Source: Saccharum officinarum (taxonomy: Eukaryota; Streptophyta; Magnoliopsida; Poales; Poaceae). Taken from it: a DNA stretch of 64,000 nucleotides. The position numbers were made by a program, and so were the translations under genes. Location of the stretch: NCBI GenBank assembly GCA_020631735.1, contig CM036231.1:3127831-3191830 (forward strand), in the 5' to 3' direction. Positions 47,270 through 59,200 of the stretch are shown piece after piece (the stretch's first letter is position 1; each line of letters starts with the position of its first letter). The notes below the pieces were generated by a model, which saw nothing but the letters and a program-made list of their open reading frames with translations, was not told the origin of the DNA and ran no database searches.

Positions 47270-49640
47270 TTTTAAAATCTAACTGTGACAGCATGGTTAT
47301 AGCCGGCGAGAACAAAGCATCAGCAATAACATTTTCCTTCCCGCTCTTATGTTTAATAATGTAAGGGAAAGACTCAATGAATTCTACCCATTTAGCATGA
47401 CGACGGTTCAGGTTTGTTTGGGTATGAATATGTTTTAAAGCCTCATGATCAGAATGAATTATAAACTCACGATGTCAAAGGTAGTGCTGCCAAGTATGCA
47501 AAGTGCGCACTAAAGCATAAAGCTCCTTATCATACGTAGAATAATTCAAGCTAGCACCACTTAATTTCTCGCTAAAATAAGCAACCGCTTTCCTTCTTGT
47601 AACAAAACAGTACCTAGCCCAATACCGCTAGCATCGCATTCAAGCTCAAACACTTTAGTAGAATCAGGCAACTGCAATAGAGGAGCATTGGTTAACTTAT
47701 CTTTCAAGGTGTTGAACGCAACCTCTTGTGAATCACTCCAAGCAAAGGGAACATCCTTCTTTGTAAGCTCATGTAGAGGCGCTACAATGGAGCTAAAATC
47801 ACGAACAAACCTGCGGTAGAAACCTGCAAGGCCAAGAAAGCTTCAAATTTGTGTGACCGTTGTCGGTGTAGGCCACGCCCGAATGGCGTCGATCTTGCTG
47901 CTATCCACCTCAATGCCATGTGGAGTAACAACATAGCCAAGAAACGAAACACGTTGTGTGCAAAAACATGCATTTTTCGATGTTAGCAAATAAATGGGCT
48001 GCACGCAATGCATCAAAAACAACACGCAAATGTTCTAAATGCTCTTCCATGGACTTGCTGTAAATGAGAATGTCATCAAAATAGACAACTACAAACAGTC
48101 CTATGAAGGGCCTCAGAACTTCATTCATCAAACGCATAAATGTGCTGGGAGCATTTGTCAAACCAAACGGCATAACCAACTATTCATATAACCCAAATTT
48201 TGTTTTGAAAGCCATTTTCCATTCATCACCTAATTTCATGCGAATCTGATGATAGCCACTACGCAAATCTACCTTAGTGAAAAGAATGGCACCACTCAGC
48301 TCATCTAGCATATCTTCAAGGCGTGGTATAGGGTATCGGTAGCGAATGGTAATGTTATTAATAGCACGACAATCTACACACATACGCCATGATCCATCTT
48401 TCTTTGGAACAAGTAACATGGGAACGGAGCAGGGGCTAAGAGACTCACGAATATAACCCTTTGTCAAGCAACGCCTGTACCTGTTGCTGTATTTCCTTCG
48501 CCTCATCTGGATTTGTACGGTATGGTGCGCGGTTCGGAAGCTGTGTGCCGGGAATGAGGTCGATCTGGTGCTCAATGCCACGAAGTGGTGGGAGTCCCGG
48601 TGGCAAATCTTTTGGAAAAACATCAGCGTACTCCTGCAAAATGTTAGCAATCGCAGGAGGAATATCCAAAGATGGTGCAGCATCAAGTGAAACGAGCACA
48701 CTAGAGCATATAAGGGCATAGCATGGCAAAGGAGCATCGCGTAACTCACCGAAATCAGCACGTGTAGCAAGCAAAACAGGAGCATTCAACTTGATTTTAG
48801 AATTAACAGAGGTCGACGGTTCAAGTTGTTTAGCAGTTTTAGCAGCTCTAGCAAGATCATCTTTAAGAATTTGTTCAGGTGTCATTGGATGTATAATTAT
48901 TTTCTGACCCTTAAAAATGAAAGAATAGTGATTTGAACGACCATGATGCAAGCTATCAGTATCATATTTCCAAGGTCGCCCAAGTAACAGAGAGCATGCT
49001 TCCATGGGAATAACATCACAATCGACAAAATCAGAATAAGCACCCATGGAGAAATGAACACGGACCGATCGAGTAATTCTAATTTTCCCACCATCATTAA
49101 GCCATTGAATGTGATAAGGATGTGGATGCTTACGAGTGGGTAAAGACAACTTTTCAACCAGCGCGGTACTAGCCAAATTATTGCAGCTGCCGCTGTCGAT
49201 GATAATGTGAATGGACCGCTCTTGCACAACGCCCTTGGTATGGAAAAGAGTGTGTCGCTGATTCTTCTCAGGCGGAGTGACCTGTGTACTAAGAACACGC
49301 TGCACAACAAGACTTTCATACCTATCAGCGTCGCCCGGGTTAACATGTACTTCCGCCTTTGCTGCATGGTCAGTGGCAAGCATAGCGTGTTGAATATCTT
49401 CGGAATCACTAGCGGAAGAATACTTGCCATCATCACGAATGACCAAGACACGCTTGTTCGGACAGTCCCGAGACACGTGGCCAAATCCTTGACAACGAAA
49501 GCACTGAATATCCCGTGTGCGGCCTGTGGAAGGCGTTGCGCCTGTGGACGGGGGAGCACCTGCAGAAGTGGCTGCCCGCTCACGCGGTGTTGTGGGGGGC
49601 GTGGATGGTGTAGGGGGTGCGGGTGCTGAACCGGATCTCG
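47270..49640 (-). pseudogene. Gypsy protease/reverse transcriptase/RNase H (frameshifted, truncated)
   Basis: Frame 48445-49476 starts at a zinc knuckle (SRDCPNKR, with its first cysteines in another frame) and carries the protease IIDSGSCNNLAS and LLGRPWKYD. It runs into RT ([13 protein letters not shown]). Frame 48180-48785 continues with [18 protein letters not shown] and [15 protein letters not shown]. Frame 47910-48179 has [17 protein letters not shown] and the catalytic YFDDIL. Then a shift leads to VSFLGYVV and RNase H-like sequence ([16 protein letters not shown]) up to the gap. At least three frame changes and a stop; inactive. Confidence 0.86.
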
Positions 49641-49871
49641 AGCTTCATCCTGCAAAAGAGTTAGAATATGGCTTCGAGCGGCGTCCCTACAGTTCACGTT
49701 CAGCTTTGCAAGCAAATTCAAATAATGTGGTGATATCATAATACTCCTTATAATCAAGTATATCCTGAATTTTACGGTTTAAACCACCATAAAATCGTGC
49801 CATAGCAGCGTCAGTTTCCTCAACTAACCCACAACGAATCATGCCTTTTTGCAATTCCTCGTAATAGTCCT

Positions 49872-50525
49872 CTACAGATTGTGAACTTTACTGAAACGTT
49901 GCATTTTGTTAAGCAAATCGCGGGCATAAAAAGAAGGTACAAATCTGTGGCGCATAGCAGCTTTTAATTGATCCCATGTGGTTGGAGCTAGAGTGGGATG
50001 TTTTTGTTTATATTCACGCCACCAAATTAAAGCAAAATCGGTAAATTCACTAACAGCAGCTTTAACTTGAGAAGTAGTAGGAATATCATGGCATGCAAAT
50101 TTCTGTTCGACTTCTAATTCCCAATCAAGATATGTGGCAGGATCATATTTGCCATTAAAAGATGGAATTTTAAATTTTATCTTAGCAAAAGGATCATTAC
50201 CGTGGTGGCGTGGCACACGGCGAGCACGGCCTTGACGGTGTCCACCGTCCTGCTCCGTGTCACCACCGTAATCCTGCTGGAATTCTGTGACCATCGTGTT
50301 CAAAGCATCGAGGCGTGACACGATGGTGTTGAGCGTGGTCTTGGTGGCTGTCTGCGCGAGGTCAAGCTGATCGAACCGTTCGTTCGTCGTAGTGACCGTG
50401 GAATCCATCCGTTCATGCATCGTCTTGATGTTTGCGGCAAGTCCATCAATCTGTGTCCGCATGTCCTGCAGCTGTTCATCCTTCTTGGTGTCGTCGTCGC
50501 CGCCTGCCATGGTTAGCGCAAACAC
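49872..50525 (-). pseudogene. Gypsy gag
   Basis: 217 codons: an N-terminal coiled-coil-like part (LQDMRTQIDGLAANI, VSRLDALNTM), then IPSFNGKYDPATYLDWELEVEQ, the conserved chromovirus-type capsid block, and WWREYKQ. It ends at a frame break near 49872, before the zinc knuckle. The start may be Met6 (MAGGDDD). Confidence 0.82.
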
Positions 50526-51539
50526 AAAACCGACGCCAAAATAGGGGTGTAACGGCTCACAAGGCGCTCACACTAGTGCTATTATCAATGTCTTATCCGT
50601 TCTTACCGAGCACACAGGGGCGACCCGCAACCGACCGGGAGAACTCTCGAAAGATTGGAGCAGCGATTGCCTGGGAAACAAAGTCAGCCCGTCGTAGAAC
50701 TATGTGGAGTTCTGGGTAGGCTGCACTCAAGTCAAGGATTAGCACAATCAAACAATAATGCAAAGTTGAATTATAGTGCTAAACACGAAACAACGCTGCT
50801 GGAAACAAGTGGGAAACAAAGGAGGTGGCAAAGAGGGAGAGGGTGCGGCTAAAAAGGCAAATTCTTAATTTGTTTGGATCTGTTTTTTTCAAGAGTCCCC
50901 AAAAACTGATAATATGAACAGAGAGGATCTCAAACACCAAAAGATGGCACACACACACACACACACACACTCTCTCTCTCTAGAGTAAGGCGAGATAGGT
51001 AGATGAACAAGGGAGGGCAATGTATGCGTGGGGGTGCAGAGGCCCTGGAGGGTCGCGACCCAGGGGGTTCACGGCGCACGCAAGGAAACTTTCCACCGAA
51101 CCAAACCGGATCACCTTCCTTCTTCCTGTTTCCTTTTTTCACATTCCTTCTTCCTGTTTCCTTTTTTGTTTCCTTTTTTTATTTCTTTCTATCTCTGTTT
51201 TGGACAGGGAGGGGGCGATCGGAGGGGTGGTATGCGGTGGCACGGTGGTCTGGTGGCGACCAAGGCGGGTATTCGCGCGAGGGGGACGGTGGCCGAACAG
51301 CGGAACGGCGGTGGCAAAACTAGGGTTAGGAGAACAAAGAGAAAAAACAAGGGATTAAACACAAGTGACCAGCAACAATTGAATGAGTAAGCACACAAAT
51401 TCAACACAGATTATTGAAAGAAAGTGCGAGGCTAAACGGTTGCTGGGACAAGGATCTAATGTGAAATTTTTGTTTTGGTTTTCGTGGACTATAGGAAGGA
51501 AAAAACACTCGATAAAACTCACCGATCAACCTAGAAATC
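50526..51539 (-). other. Gypsy 5' leader, non-coding
   Basis: About 1 kb between gag and the primer site. It contains a microsatellite at 50947-50980 and a T/C-rich tract at 51115-51190. The plus frames here (51003-51390) are shadows. Confidence 0.6.
50947..50980. repeat. Microsatellite (AC)n(TC)n
   Basis: About eleven ca/ac units directly followed by five tc units, inside the gypsy 5' leader. Confidence 0.95.
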
Positions 51540-51549
51540 TGATACCACT
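51538..51549 (-). other. Primer-binding site of the gypsy element
   Basis: The minus-strand reading gives AGTGGTATCAGA immediately after the LTR end CTCTATCA. TGGTATCAGA matches the initiator tRNA-Met type of site. Confidence 0.8.
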
Positions 51550-52183
51550 TGATAGAGTGGGAGTGCCCGATCTTTCGGTGAGTGGAGATAATTTCGATTT
51601 GGTGGAAGTAGACCCTCACGATCTGACTACGACGAGCGAACCCGGAGCGCCAATGCAATCGCTGAACCAACTCCCAATGGTTACCAACCTCGCCGGTGCG
51701 AGATCAGCCTGATCACGAAGATCAATTCCTGCACGCAATCGAAGAACGGACAAGAAAAAGACGCGAACAATCTTATTATCACTCGAAGGTGGAGTTCTGA
51801 ATTACACGAGACAGCGCAGATTAGCTCGTGTTCGAGAGTAGCTAAAGCTAGATGTAAAACAAAACTCAAGTTGCAAACAAAAGAGACTCCACTAAATAAA
51901 AGGGCGGCGGCAGGAGAGTGGCGCGCGCCCAAAGAAAGGGCTGCGGCTCCAAACCCTAGGCGCCCCATCTTGGGCTGCCCTGTTGGCCCATCTTCTTATT
52001 CTGCTGGGCCTTCGTTCCTTAAGAGCATGATGAAGTTTAATTCTCTTGCACGGGCCCGAGTGATTGGCCCAACTGGATGATCAACTGTAGGCGCCTGCGG
52101 TGGAGGAGTAACTAGAGGCGCCTGAGGTGCTGCTGGTGTAGATGTACTCGTGGTGTCCTCATCAAGGGCGACGGGATTTAGCA
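51550..52183 (-). repeat. Gypsy 5' LTR (outer edge tentative)
   Basis: The inner edge at 51550 is fixed by the primer site. The outer edge is proposed at 52183 because the minus strand starts TGCTAAATCCC there. The second LTR is missing, so neither the edge nor the TSD can be tested. The LTR contains a short coding-like stretch (51996-52184). Confidence 0.55.
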
Positions 52184-52184
52184 A
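51996..52184 (-). pseudogene. C-terminal tail of a gypsy polyprotein, inside or beside the LTR
   Basis: The frame encodes a Pro/Thr/Ala-rich linker and then GPITRARARELN followed by a short tail and stop. PITRARA-type sequence is the usual end of grass gypsy Pol proteins, after integrase. It sits at the upstream side of the LTR. Either the pol 3' end overlaps the LTR, as in some chromoviruses, or this is the end of a second element sharing the LTR. Confidence 0.6.
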
Positions 52185-52189
52185 CTTTG

Positions 52190-53298
52190 TTGTAAGAGTG
52201 TGCTGCTGATTGTGTGGGAAACCGTTCTTTTCTCATTTTGATCACCGTTGCTTTTGAAGAATTTTAATATATGATATGTGCATATGTTCTGGATTTATTA
52301 TTTACTATGTCCTAATTCATTGAACCAAACTGTAGACTGGCATTCTAGAATGAAAATTGCGAGATCCATGGGAATTCAAATCATACAGATTTGACCGAAT
52401 ATACACGTGGACTTCAAATCACACAGTTGGACTTTAAGCCAAATGTTGTGATTTTGGGTCCACTAAAATTGTTTTAGCTGAGGATGGTCTTACTGCAATA
52501 GTATCTGCTTTTAGTATGTCCAAACAGTCCGGTTAGATATTTACCATAGCGGGGCTATGTCCTTGGAGCTCATTACAACAAAATTTACGAACAGTCTTAA
52601 GGTCAAACTGCCCTCTTTTCTGCTATCAATGCTTACATATGTGGATCATTGCTGCCCGTTATCTCTATTGTATTATTTGTCTGAATGGTTTCAATGGAAC
52701 GAAACCATGGCAATAGTTTGCGTAACCTTAAATTCTTATTTTATTTTAAGTAATATGTATTCATTTTCACTTGGAGAGTCATAAAAGTGACATGTGAAGG
52801 CACTGTTCATACAAAATGCTCAAAATGTTGGTTGTTAGGGTGCGCAACGTGGCCAAAAAATTCTAGTTCGTCTTTAACTTGCAACCTTGTACAGGGACGA
52901 TCAAGGTGCCCATTAAGGCGAAGGCAATTGCACTCAAAGATGTGAAGGCCATCCAGGATGCCGGTCAACTGGCATTCACCGTGCCGGAAGTCATAAAAAG
53001 CGCGCTCAAGTACATACTCCCTGCAGACTCTGGAGCCGTGCCCCCCCCCCCCGGAGGGCTGACCGCCTCGCCACACAATGAAGCCAGACAATGAAACGTT
53101 TTTTTGTCGTTTAACACTTTTTGGAAGATTTATGAATGCCTCCCAGTTTTGGAGTAGATATAGGCACAATTTAGCAAGTAACATGGTTGTTGTCACAATT
53201 AATTAATCTTCTCGGTTGGAATCTACAATGTGCTACATACGCCCTTGTTTCTGAATCACGGAAATGCAGATTTAATAGCTTACCTCCAGTACTGCCTT
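52190..53298. other. Unassigned stretch between gypsy and LINE
   Basis: Mostly AT-rich with no recognised gene. 52895-53094 on the plus strand is more GC-rich and reads openly after a cag acceptor-like site (GTIKVPIKAKAIALKDVKA...). It could be a gene fragment but matches nothing I recognise. A run of ten C follows at 53041-53050. Confidence 0.35.
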
Positions 53299-55069
53299 TT
53301 TTTTTGAACTTTCCAGATTTTTATTACTCATTAGATCCAGCTAAATCGCGGGTCACCAATTCCTCAAAACCACGAGGAACCCCCTCCCAAGTGTTATAGC
53401 ATCCACTTGGGAGATTCAACCAAAAGCAGCAAGACTATGCGCAGTTCTATTTCATTCACGTTTACAGATAGAAACAGTACAAGACAGTAATTCGGCACTC
53501 ATGAGCTGCTTAATCTCCGCGATCACACCTCCAGTGGGGGCTAATCTGTAATCATTTGTCTGCAATGCTTCCTTTATCAGGGCGGCATCCACTTCCAGAG
53601 TAATTCGTTGAATTCCCAACTTCGCAGCTTCCTGCACTCCTGCAAGGCAGCCCAACAACTCGGCATGAAAAGCGTCGAGCAAAAAATCTTCATGCCTAGC
53701 TCCTAAAGCCACAGCCCGCCCCTGGTCATCCCAGATTATGAAACCCATCCCCCGTCATGCCTTTCATGGTTGAAAGCTCCATCAGAGTTCAGCTTTAATT
53801 CTCCTGCCTTCGGCTTCTGCCAATGCGCTGTCTGACAGCTTTCCAACAACAGTCGTCCATCAGTTTTCAGCGCTAGATCAGCTTGAAACGCAGCGACATA
53901 AGCAAGGTCAGCTGCAATTCTCCTCCTTCCTTCCTCTCTCCACTTGTTCCGCTCTCCCCACTATAGCCATAACACCATGACCACCGTGAGTTGTTCTTTC
54001 CCTTTCATCTTCAAAACCATCTCCATCATTTCTTGCGCCGACTGGGCTTCATCTAACCTGCATCTTGCATGTTCTAAATCCAGTTCTTGCCAAACATTCT
54101 TCACTTCTTTGCACTCGAACAGCAAGTGACCGCCATCTTCGTCTAGCCTGCCTGAAAGGTCCAAATATGGCTAGAGGGGGGTGAATAGCCTATTAAAAAT
54201 TCTACAAACTTACTAGAGCAATTGATTAGTATGTCAAATAGCGTTATGCAATTTTGCTCTAGCTCTACAAGAGTTGCAAGCCACCTATCCCAATAATTCT
54301 AGTTGCTATAGTCACTAAGACAAACAAAGGCTATGTCACTACGAGCTCTCAAAACTAGTTACACTAAAGAGCTCAACTAGGTGAGAAGCTACACTAGCAA
54401 GGATAATACAAGCTCTCAAAACTAATTACACTAAATAGCTTGTTACAACTAGTTTGCGAAATATAAATAGAGGGGATGTGATCTTTATACCGCTGCGTAA
54501 GGGATGAACCAATCAATGAATATGAAGACCAATCACCGAGAGAAGTCAATCAACACAAGATGGACACAATGATTTTTCTCCGAGGTTCACGTGCTTGCCG
54601 GCACAATACGACCCCGTTGTGTCGACCACCACTTCGTGGTTCGGTGGCTAATTGGCAATCCAAAGCCAAACTCTCCAAGAGCATCACAAAAACCTACTGC
54701 AAGTGAGGTAACTCAATAACATGAGTAATTTACTAGAGTTGTCTTTGGCGCTCCGCCGGGGAAGGTACAACACCCCTCACAAATCACCGGGAGGTGGCCA
54801 AGAACAAACACCACTCTTGCCACAACTCCTCCGTTGCCTCCAAGCCGTCTAGGTGGCGGCAACCACCAAGAGAAATAAGAATCCTACAGCCAAAGATCAC
54901 CCAAGTGCCACTAAGATGCAAACTCACAAGCAAAATGCACTTGGATCACTCAATCTCACTTTGGATTAGCAACCAAGCAAGGGAGATGAATGGGAGGGAG
55001 TATGCTCAGCTCAAGAGAATGTTAAGACGATCAAAAGTCCAAAAGAGTTTCCAAGAGCCGGCTAACACG

Positions 55070-55077
55070 TATTTATA
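55070..55077 (-). promoter_or_regulatory. TATA box of solo LTR A
   Basis: TATAAATA on the minus strand. The GCCATTA block is at 55097-55103 and the first CACCGGACG half-site is at 55131, 53 bp upstream. Confidence 0.6.
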
Positions 55078-55130
55078 GGGGTCCCAAAAGAATAGAGCCA
55101 TTAGGCTCTCAACTCTGTCTTCCCCGATAG

Positions 55131-55615
55131 CACCGGACGTGCAGGTGTTGCTGCACCTGATGCAGCTCAGCGTCCGATGGCTTAAGCGCTCGCCCGCTCA
55201 ATGTCTGCCACATGTCACGTTCGAATGAGGACCGCTGGATCGCCAACAGTCAAAAACTTACAGCGCTAGCATACACGCCACACTGGACGCGCCTCTCATT
55301 TGCACCGGACGCTACAGAGCCAGCGTCCGGTCGACTCCAATAAGGTTCCAGAGAGGAAAAATACGCACCAGACATGTCCCTGGGGGCGATCGGACGCACC
55401 CCAGCGTCTGGTGATCACTCGGCCTCGCCATGCGCTTACGTCATTTGCCGGACGCTGACGCACTACATCTGGTCGCCTGAGTCCGCTGCCTCGCAAAAAT
55501 GTACCGGACGCGCCGGTGTACCGTGGCTAGCGTCCGCTCGCTGAAGCCCTTTGCGAGCGCCTCTGCTTGAACTGGCCGAACACGCAGGTGCCCCTGAGGC
55601 CAGCGTTTGGTCACT
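55131..55615. repeat. Degenerate dyad array in solo LTR A
   Basis: Half-sites of the type ACCGGACG/CGTCCGGT, more diverged than in the other LTRs (caccggacgtgcaggtg, gatcggacgc, accggacgcgccggt). Same place relative to the TATA box. Confidence 0.7.
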
Positions 55616-57225
55616 TCCAGTGACCGTTTCACCTCTGTTTCTTCGTCGAATGTGTGAACCACCTTATGTATCACCTTGTGCACGTGTGTTAGTATATTTT
55701 TACAAACGTTTTCAAGGGTTATGTTAGCTCTTCACTAGATCCTAATGCACATGCATATAAGTCATCATCTAGTGGCACTTATGAGACCAAATAGCCAAAG
55801 GATTCCCTCGTTTATAGTACGGCTATCGATCATAAACGTGATCACAGCCTCTATGGTGTCTTGATCACCAAAACCGAAACCCTAGCAATACATTTGCCTT
55901 GATTTCCATCAGATTTTGTTCTTCTCTTTCTTCTTTTCCAAATGTGAAGCACTTGATCATCTTTTGGTCACCTCCATCACTATGACCATCATCTAGCTCT
56001 ATCACTTGGCAGGGGACTTATCATTTTATGTCTACACACTTTAGCATAATGATTAGTCCCTAGGTTTCATCAATTATCCAAAATCAAACTAGGGCTTTCA
56101 CTGCCACACATGCAGCATCGTGTGTCCAGCTTCATTCTCCTTCTCTGGAGAACTTTCCTCAGAACTAAAGTATTGTGGCTTAGTCTCCAAAGAAAGTGCT
56201 TCACCTTTGGTTGACAGTCAAGATTCCACAGATCCTTCCAAAATCGAGTTTCAGCACTACTCTCTCCAGAACCCGTGCCCTGTTGTCTCTTTTGTTTCCT
56301 AACTACAGTTGCACGGTGGACTTAGCCCTTTGAATCAAAATGCCAACCAACCACATCATTCATCTCTGTATGGATTGGTATTGTTCTGATAACCTGAACA
56401 TCATCCTCCCTAAAGGTCTGGCTCAGTAACTCGATGTCCCACTCCTCGGTGGCTAGATCAATTAGCTTGTCGACAGTATAGATCAAATTCCTTCCTCTCG
56501 GCGTGACTGGCTTTCTAGTGACACCCCTTGGCACCCACGGATCCTCCCAAACTTTTATGCTACGGCCATCACCCACACGCTAGATAATTCCTTGTTTTAG
56601 AGTTTCTATACCCAAACTTATGCTTCTCCAAGTATAAGAGCATCCGGATTTTGCCCGTGCCTCTAGGACACATGAATTCAGGAAATACTTAGCTTTTAGA
56701 ACACGACCACAGAGTGATGTTGGGTTCTGTAGAAGTCTCGAAGCTTGTTTAGCGAGCATTGCCATATTAAAGGAATGGAGGTCCCTAAAACCCAAACCAC
56801 CTTCAGCTTTCGTGCTAACCATCGTCTCCTAGCTTACCCAATGCATACTCCCTTCTTTATCTTGATTATTCCACCAGAAGCGAGCTATCATAGAGCTGAT
56901 CTGGGTGCACATTTCCTTTGTAATGTCAAAGCATTCCATTGCAAAAACTGGAATAGTCTGATCTACGGCTTTGATTAGAATTTCTTTACCGGCTTTTGAT
57001 AATAACCTCTCCTTCCATCCTTGAATTCTCTGCCAGATCCTTTCTTTCAAATAGGCAAACACATTACACCTTGATTTCCCAACGAAAACTGGCAGGCCGA
57101 GATATCTTTCATGCATCATTTCTAATCGGATACTTAGTGCGTTCATCACACCCTCTCCTATCATCATCACCAGTATTGGGGCTGAACATCACTGCCATTT
57201 CTTTGAACCTTGCAAATGATTGAAT

Positions 57226-57624
57226 TTATAGATATGAACTGAGTGCCATTTGATAAGTAAGATCGAACAAGGGAGAGGGATATGGAAAGGATGAAGTAAT
57301 GAAAGAGGAAGTCATTGTTAGTAGTAACGACTTGTCACGATCTATTGGTTCATATAGAATCCATGTCCTAGGTCTATCAAAAGACATTCTTTCACTAAGC
57401 GTATATAATAAAATAGAGTAAAAGGGTCCGCAGAAACCATGGGGTACTAACTAACAGCTAAGTCCTCTCCAACTTACGGCTCACCAACTTCACTTTCCTC
57501 CGAACCGCAGGAGACCGTTGCCCATCATACGGCTAACCAACTTCACTTGCCTCTAGGGGGGGGCTTACTACGGGCAGGTTCGGATCACTTACTATACACG
57601 GCTGGTCATAGACAGCCATTAGCT
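57226..57624. other. Unassigned non-coding stretch
   Basis: No ORF or known repeat. A 20-bp phrase (cggct-accaacttcactt) occurs twice, at about 57477 and 57532. Confidence 0.4.
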
Positions 57625-58703
57625 AGAGCAACTCTAAAAAGACTTTTTATCTTCTTCCTAATTTATAGAAATAGATATTTTGATGAAAAAATACCCTTCA
57701 ACATTTTTTAATTGAATATCAGAATATAGACATCGTCTATTTCGAATTTCTCACTAACTAAGATGGAGAGCGAGGATGGCCTTTGTAAGGTCCTAGATGG
57801 CTAGAGGGGGGTGAATAGCCTATAAAAAAATTCTACAAGCACCACTAAGCAAACTTGTTAGAATAACAAACGGCGTAAAGCGAGTTTTGCTTAGCCAAAG
57901 GTTGTGATGCAAGCCTCCTATCCACAAGTCTAGTAGATTATGATCTCTAGTTCACACAAGTGCTAAGTCACTAACTTACACTAGTGAGCAAGCTAACAAC
58001 TACTAGAAAAGGCTACCACTAGAGCTACACAAGATAATCTAGTAAAAGTAAATGCGAGAGAGAGGATTGTGAACCTTATACCGACGGTGGAGTGAAGATG
58101 TTGCCAATCACCAAGATGATATACAATCAATTAATATTGACAACAACACAATATGTAGACCAATCACCGGGAGACAAGAGACACAATATTTTTGTTCACC
58201 CGGTGTTCACTTGTGCACCGACAAGCTACGTCACCGGTTGTGTCGACCAACACTTAGATGGTTCCTCGGTGTGACCCTCAAGTCACTTGCCCCTCAAGGC
58301 ACGCCCCGCAAGGCACCGCAAGACACCACTCTCAAGTGAGGTAACTCAATGACACGCGCAATCCAATAGAGTTGCTTTTGGCATCCCGCCGAGGAAAGCA
58401 CAAGAACCTCTTACAAACAACCGGAGGTGGCCAAGAACAATCACCTTCTCTTGCCAACGCCTCCAATAATCTCCAAGCCGGCTAGGAGCGGTACTCTCCA
58501 AGAGTAACAAGAAATCCACCGGCTAAACCACCCACAAGTGCCACTAGATGCCCTCAAGCTATGCAATGCACTTTGGGATCACTCAATCTCACTTTTGATT
58601 TGCAATCAAGCAAGAGAGATGAGTGGGAGGAGTAGCTCTAGCTCAAAGGATGCACAAGAGTGTTAGAAATGCCAAGAGACCTCCCCAAGGGCCGGCCAAC
58701 GAG

Positions 58704-58711
58704 TATTTATA
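58704..58711 (-). promoter_or_regulatory. TATA box of solo LTR B
   Basis: TATAAATA on the minus strand. GCCGTTG at 58731-58737, 20 bp upstream; the first GACCGGACG half-site at 58765, 53 bp upstream. Confidence 0.6.
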
Positions 58712-58764
58712 AGCACCCCAAACAAATAGAGCCGTTGCCACTCCACTGACTGTTTTTTCAGGAC

Positions 58765-59200
58765 GACCGGACGCGCCGGTCGAAACTGACCGGACGCGCT
58801 CAACCGCGTCCGGTCGCCCTGCGACGTCCACGTGTCCCTCAAATTTCAAATGCGACCGTTAGATCCTCCAACGGTCACTGCGCGCCAACGGTCAAACGCT
58901 ATGACCGGATGCGCTGCTCAACCGACCGGACGCGCCGGTCGCACAGCACCGCGCGCGCGAAGCAACGACCGGACGCGCTCCTCGCAACGACCGGACGCGA
59001 CAGTGCCAGCGTCCGGTCGGAGTCCAGTAAGCTCCCTCGACGACCGGACGCGTCCGATACCACGCTGTACTGACCAGACGCTGGCACTTGACCGGACGCG
59101 CCGGTTGCAAACCCTAGCCCGCGCGCCCGATACCACGCTGTACTGACCAGACGCGTCCGGTCACACCGTGACCGCGTCCGGTGCAGCGTCCGGTCACCTC
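58765..59200. repeat. Dyad array in solo LTR B
   Basis: Many GACCGGACG and CGTCCGGTC half-sites, several as GACCGGACGCGCCGGTC. A block ending gataccacgctgtactgaccagacgc is partly duplicated (about 59056 and 59129). Confidence 0.85.

Larger units (their letters stand above)
47270..52183 (-). mobile_element. Ty3/gypsy retrotransposon, 5' part only
   Basis: Minus-strand order: LTR at 51550 to about 52183, primer site near 51540-51549, 5' leader with microsatellite, gag, zinc-knuckle/protease, reverse transcriptase, start of RNase H, then the gap. Integrase and the 3' LTR are missing. RT before any integrase and the YFDD-type RT mark Ty3/gypsy; a chromovirus-like lineage is likely but not proven. 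Confidence 0.88.
54153..56100 (-). repeat. Solo LTR A (SIRE/Maximus-like) inside the LINE
   Basis: Runs from TGAAAGGTCC to AGGGCTTTCA, with a perfect 5-bp duplication ctgcc at 54148-54152 and 56101-56105. It shares with the copia LTRs the GGCTAGAGG-GGGTGAATAG start, the cacgtgcttgccggca block and the promoter layout. Diverged from the 1068-2962 LTR, so a different subfamily. No internal domain, hence formed by LTR-LTR recombination. Confidence 0.9.
53452..57215 (-). pseudogene. LINE reverse transcriptase C-terminus, zf-RVT and RNase H (broken)
   Basis: In order on the minus strand: VMFSPNT and YLGLPVFVGKS with RIQGWKERLLSKAGKEILIK (56829-57215), then KAEGGLGFRDLHSFNMAMLAKQ (56580-56822), then GDGRSIKVWEDPWVP (56322-56576). 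After the solo LTR come the finger region GGHLLFECKEVKNVW (53961-54164) and RNase H with NSDGAFN, FHAELLGCL and LEVDA (53452-53800). These are the standard blocks of plant LINE proteins. Several stops and shifts, for example between NHERHDGG and GFIIWDD. Confidence 0.82.
53299..57225 (-). mobile_element. LINE (non-LTR) retrotransposon, 5' truncated, split by a solo LTR
   Basis: On the minus strand the body runs from about 57225 down to an A-run near 53299-53307 (T-run on the plus strand), a LINE-like 3' tail. It includes the C-terminal part of RT, a zinc-finger (zf-RVT) region and an RNase H-like domain; endonuclease and most of RT are absent. A 1948-bp solo LTR at 54153-56100 is inserted in it. 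No clear target duplication was found for the LINE. Confidence 0.82.
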
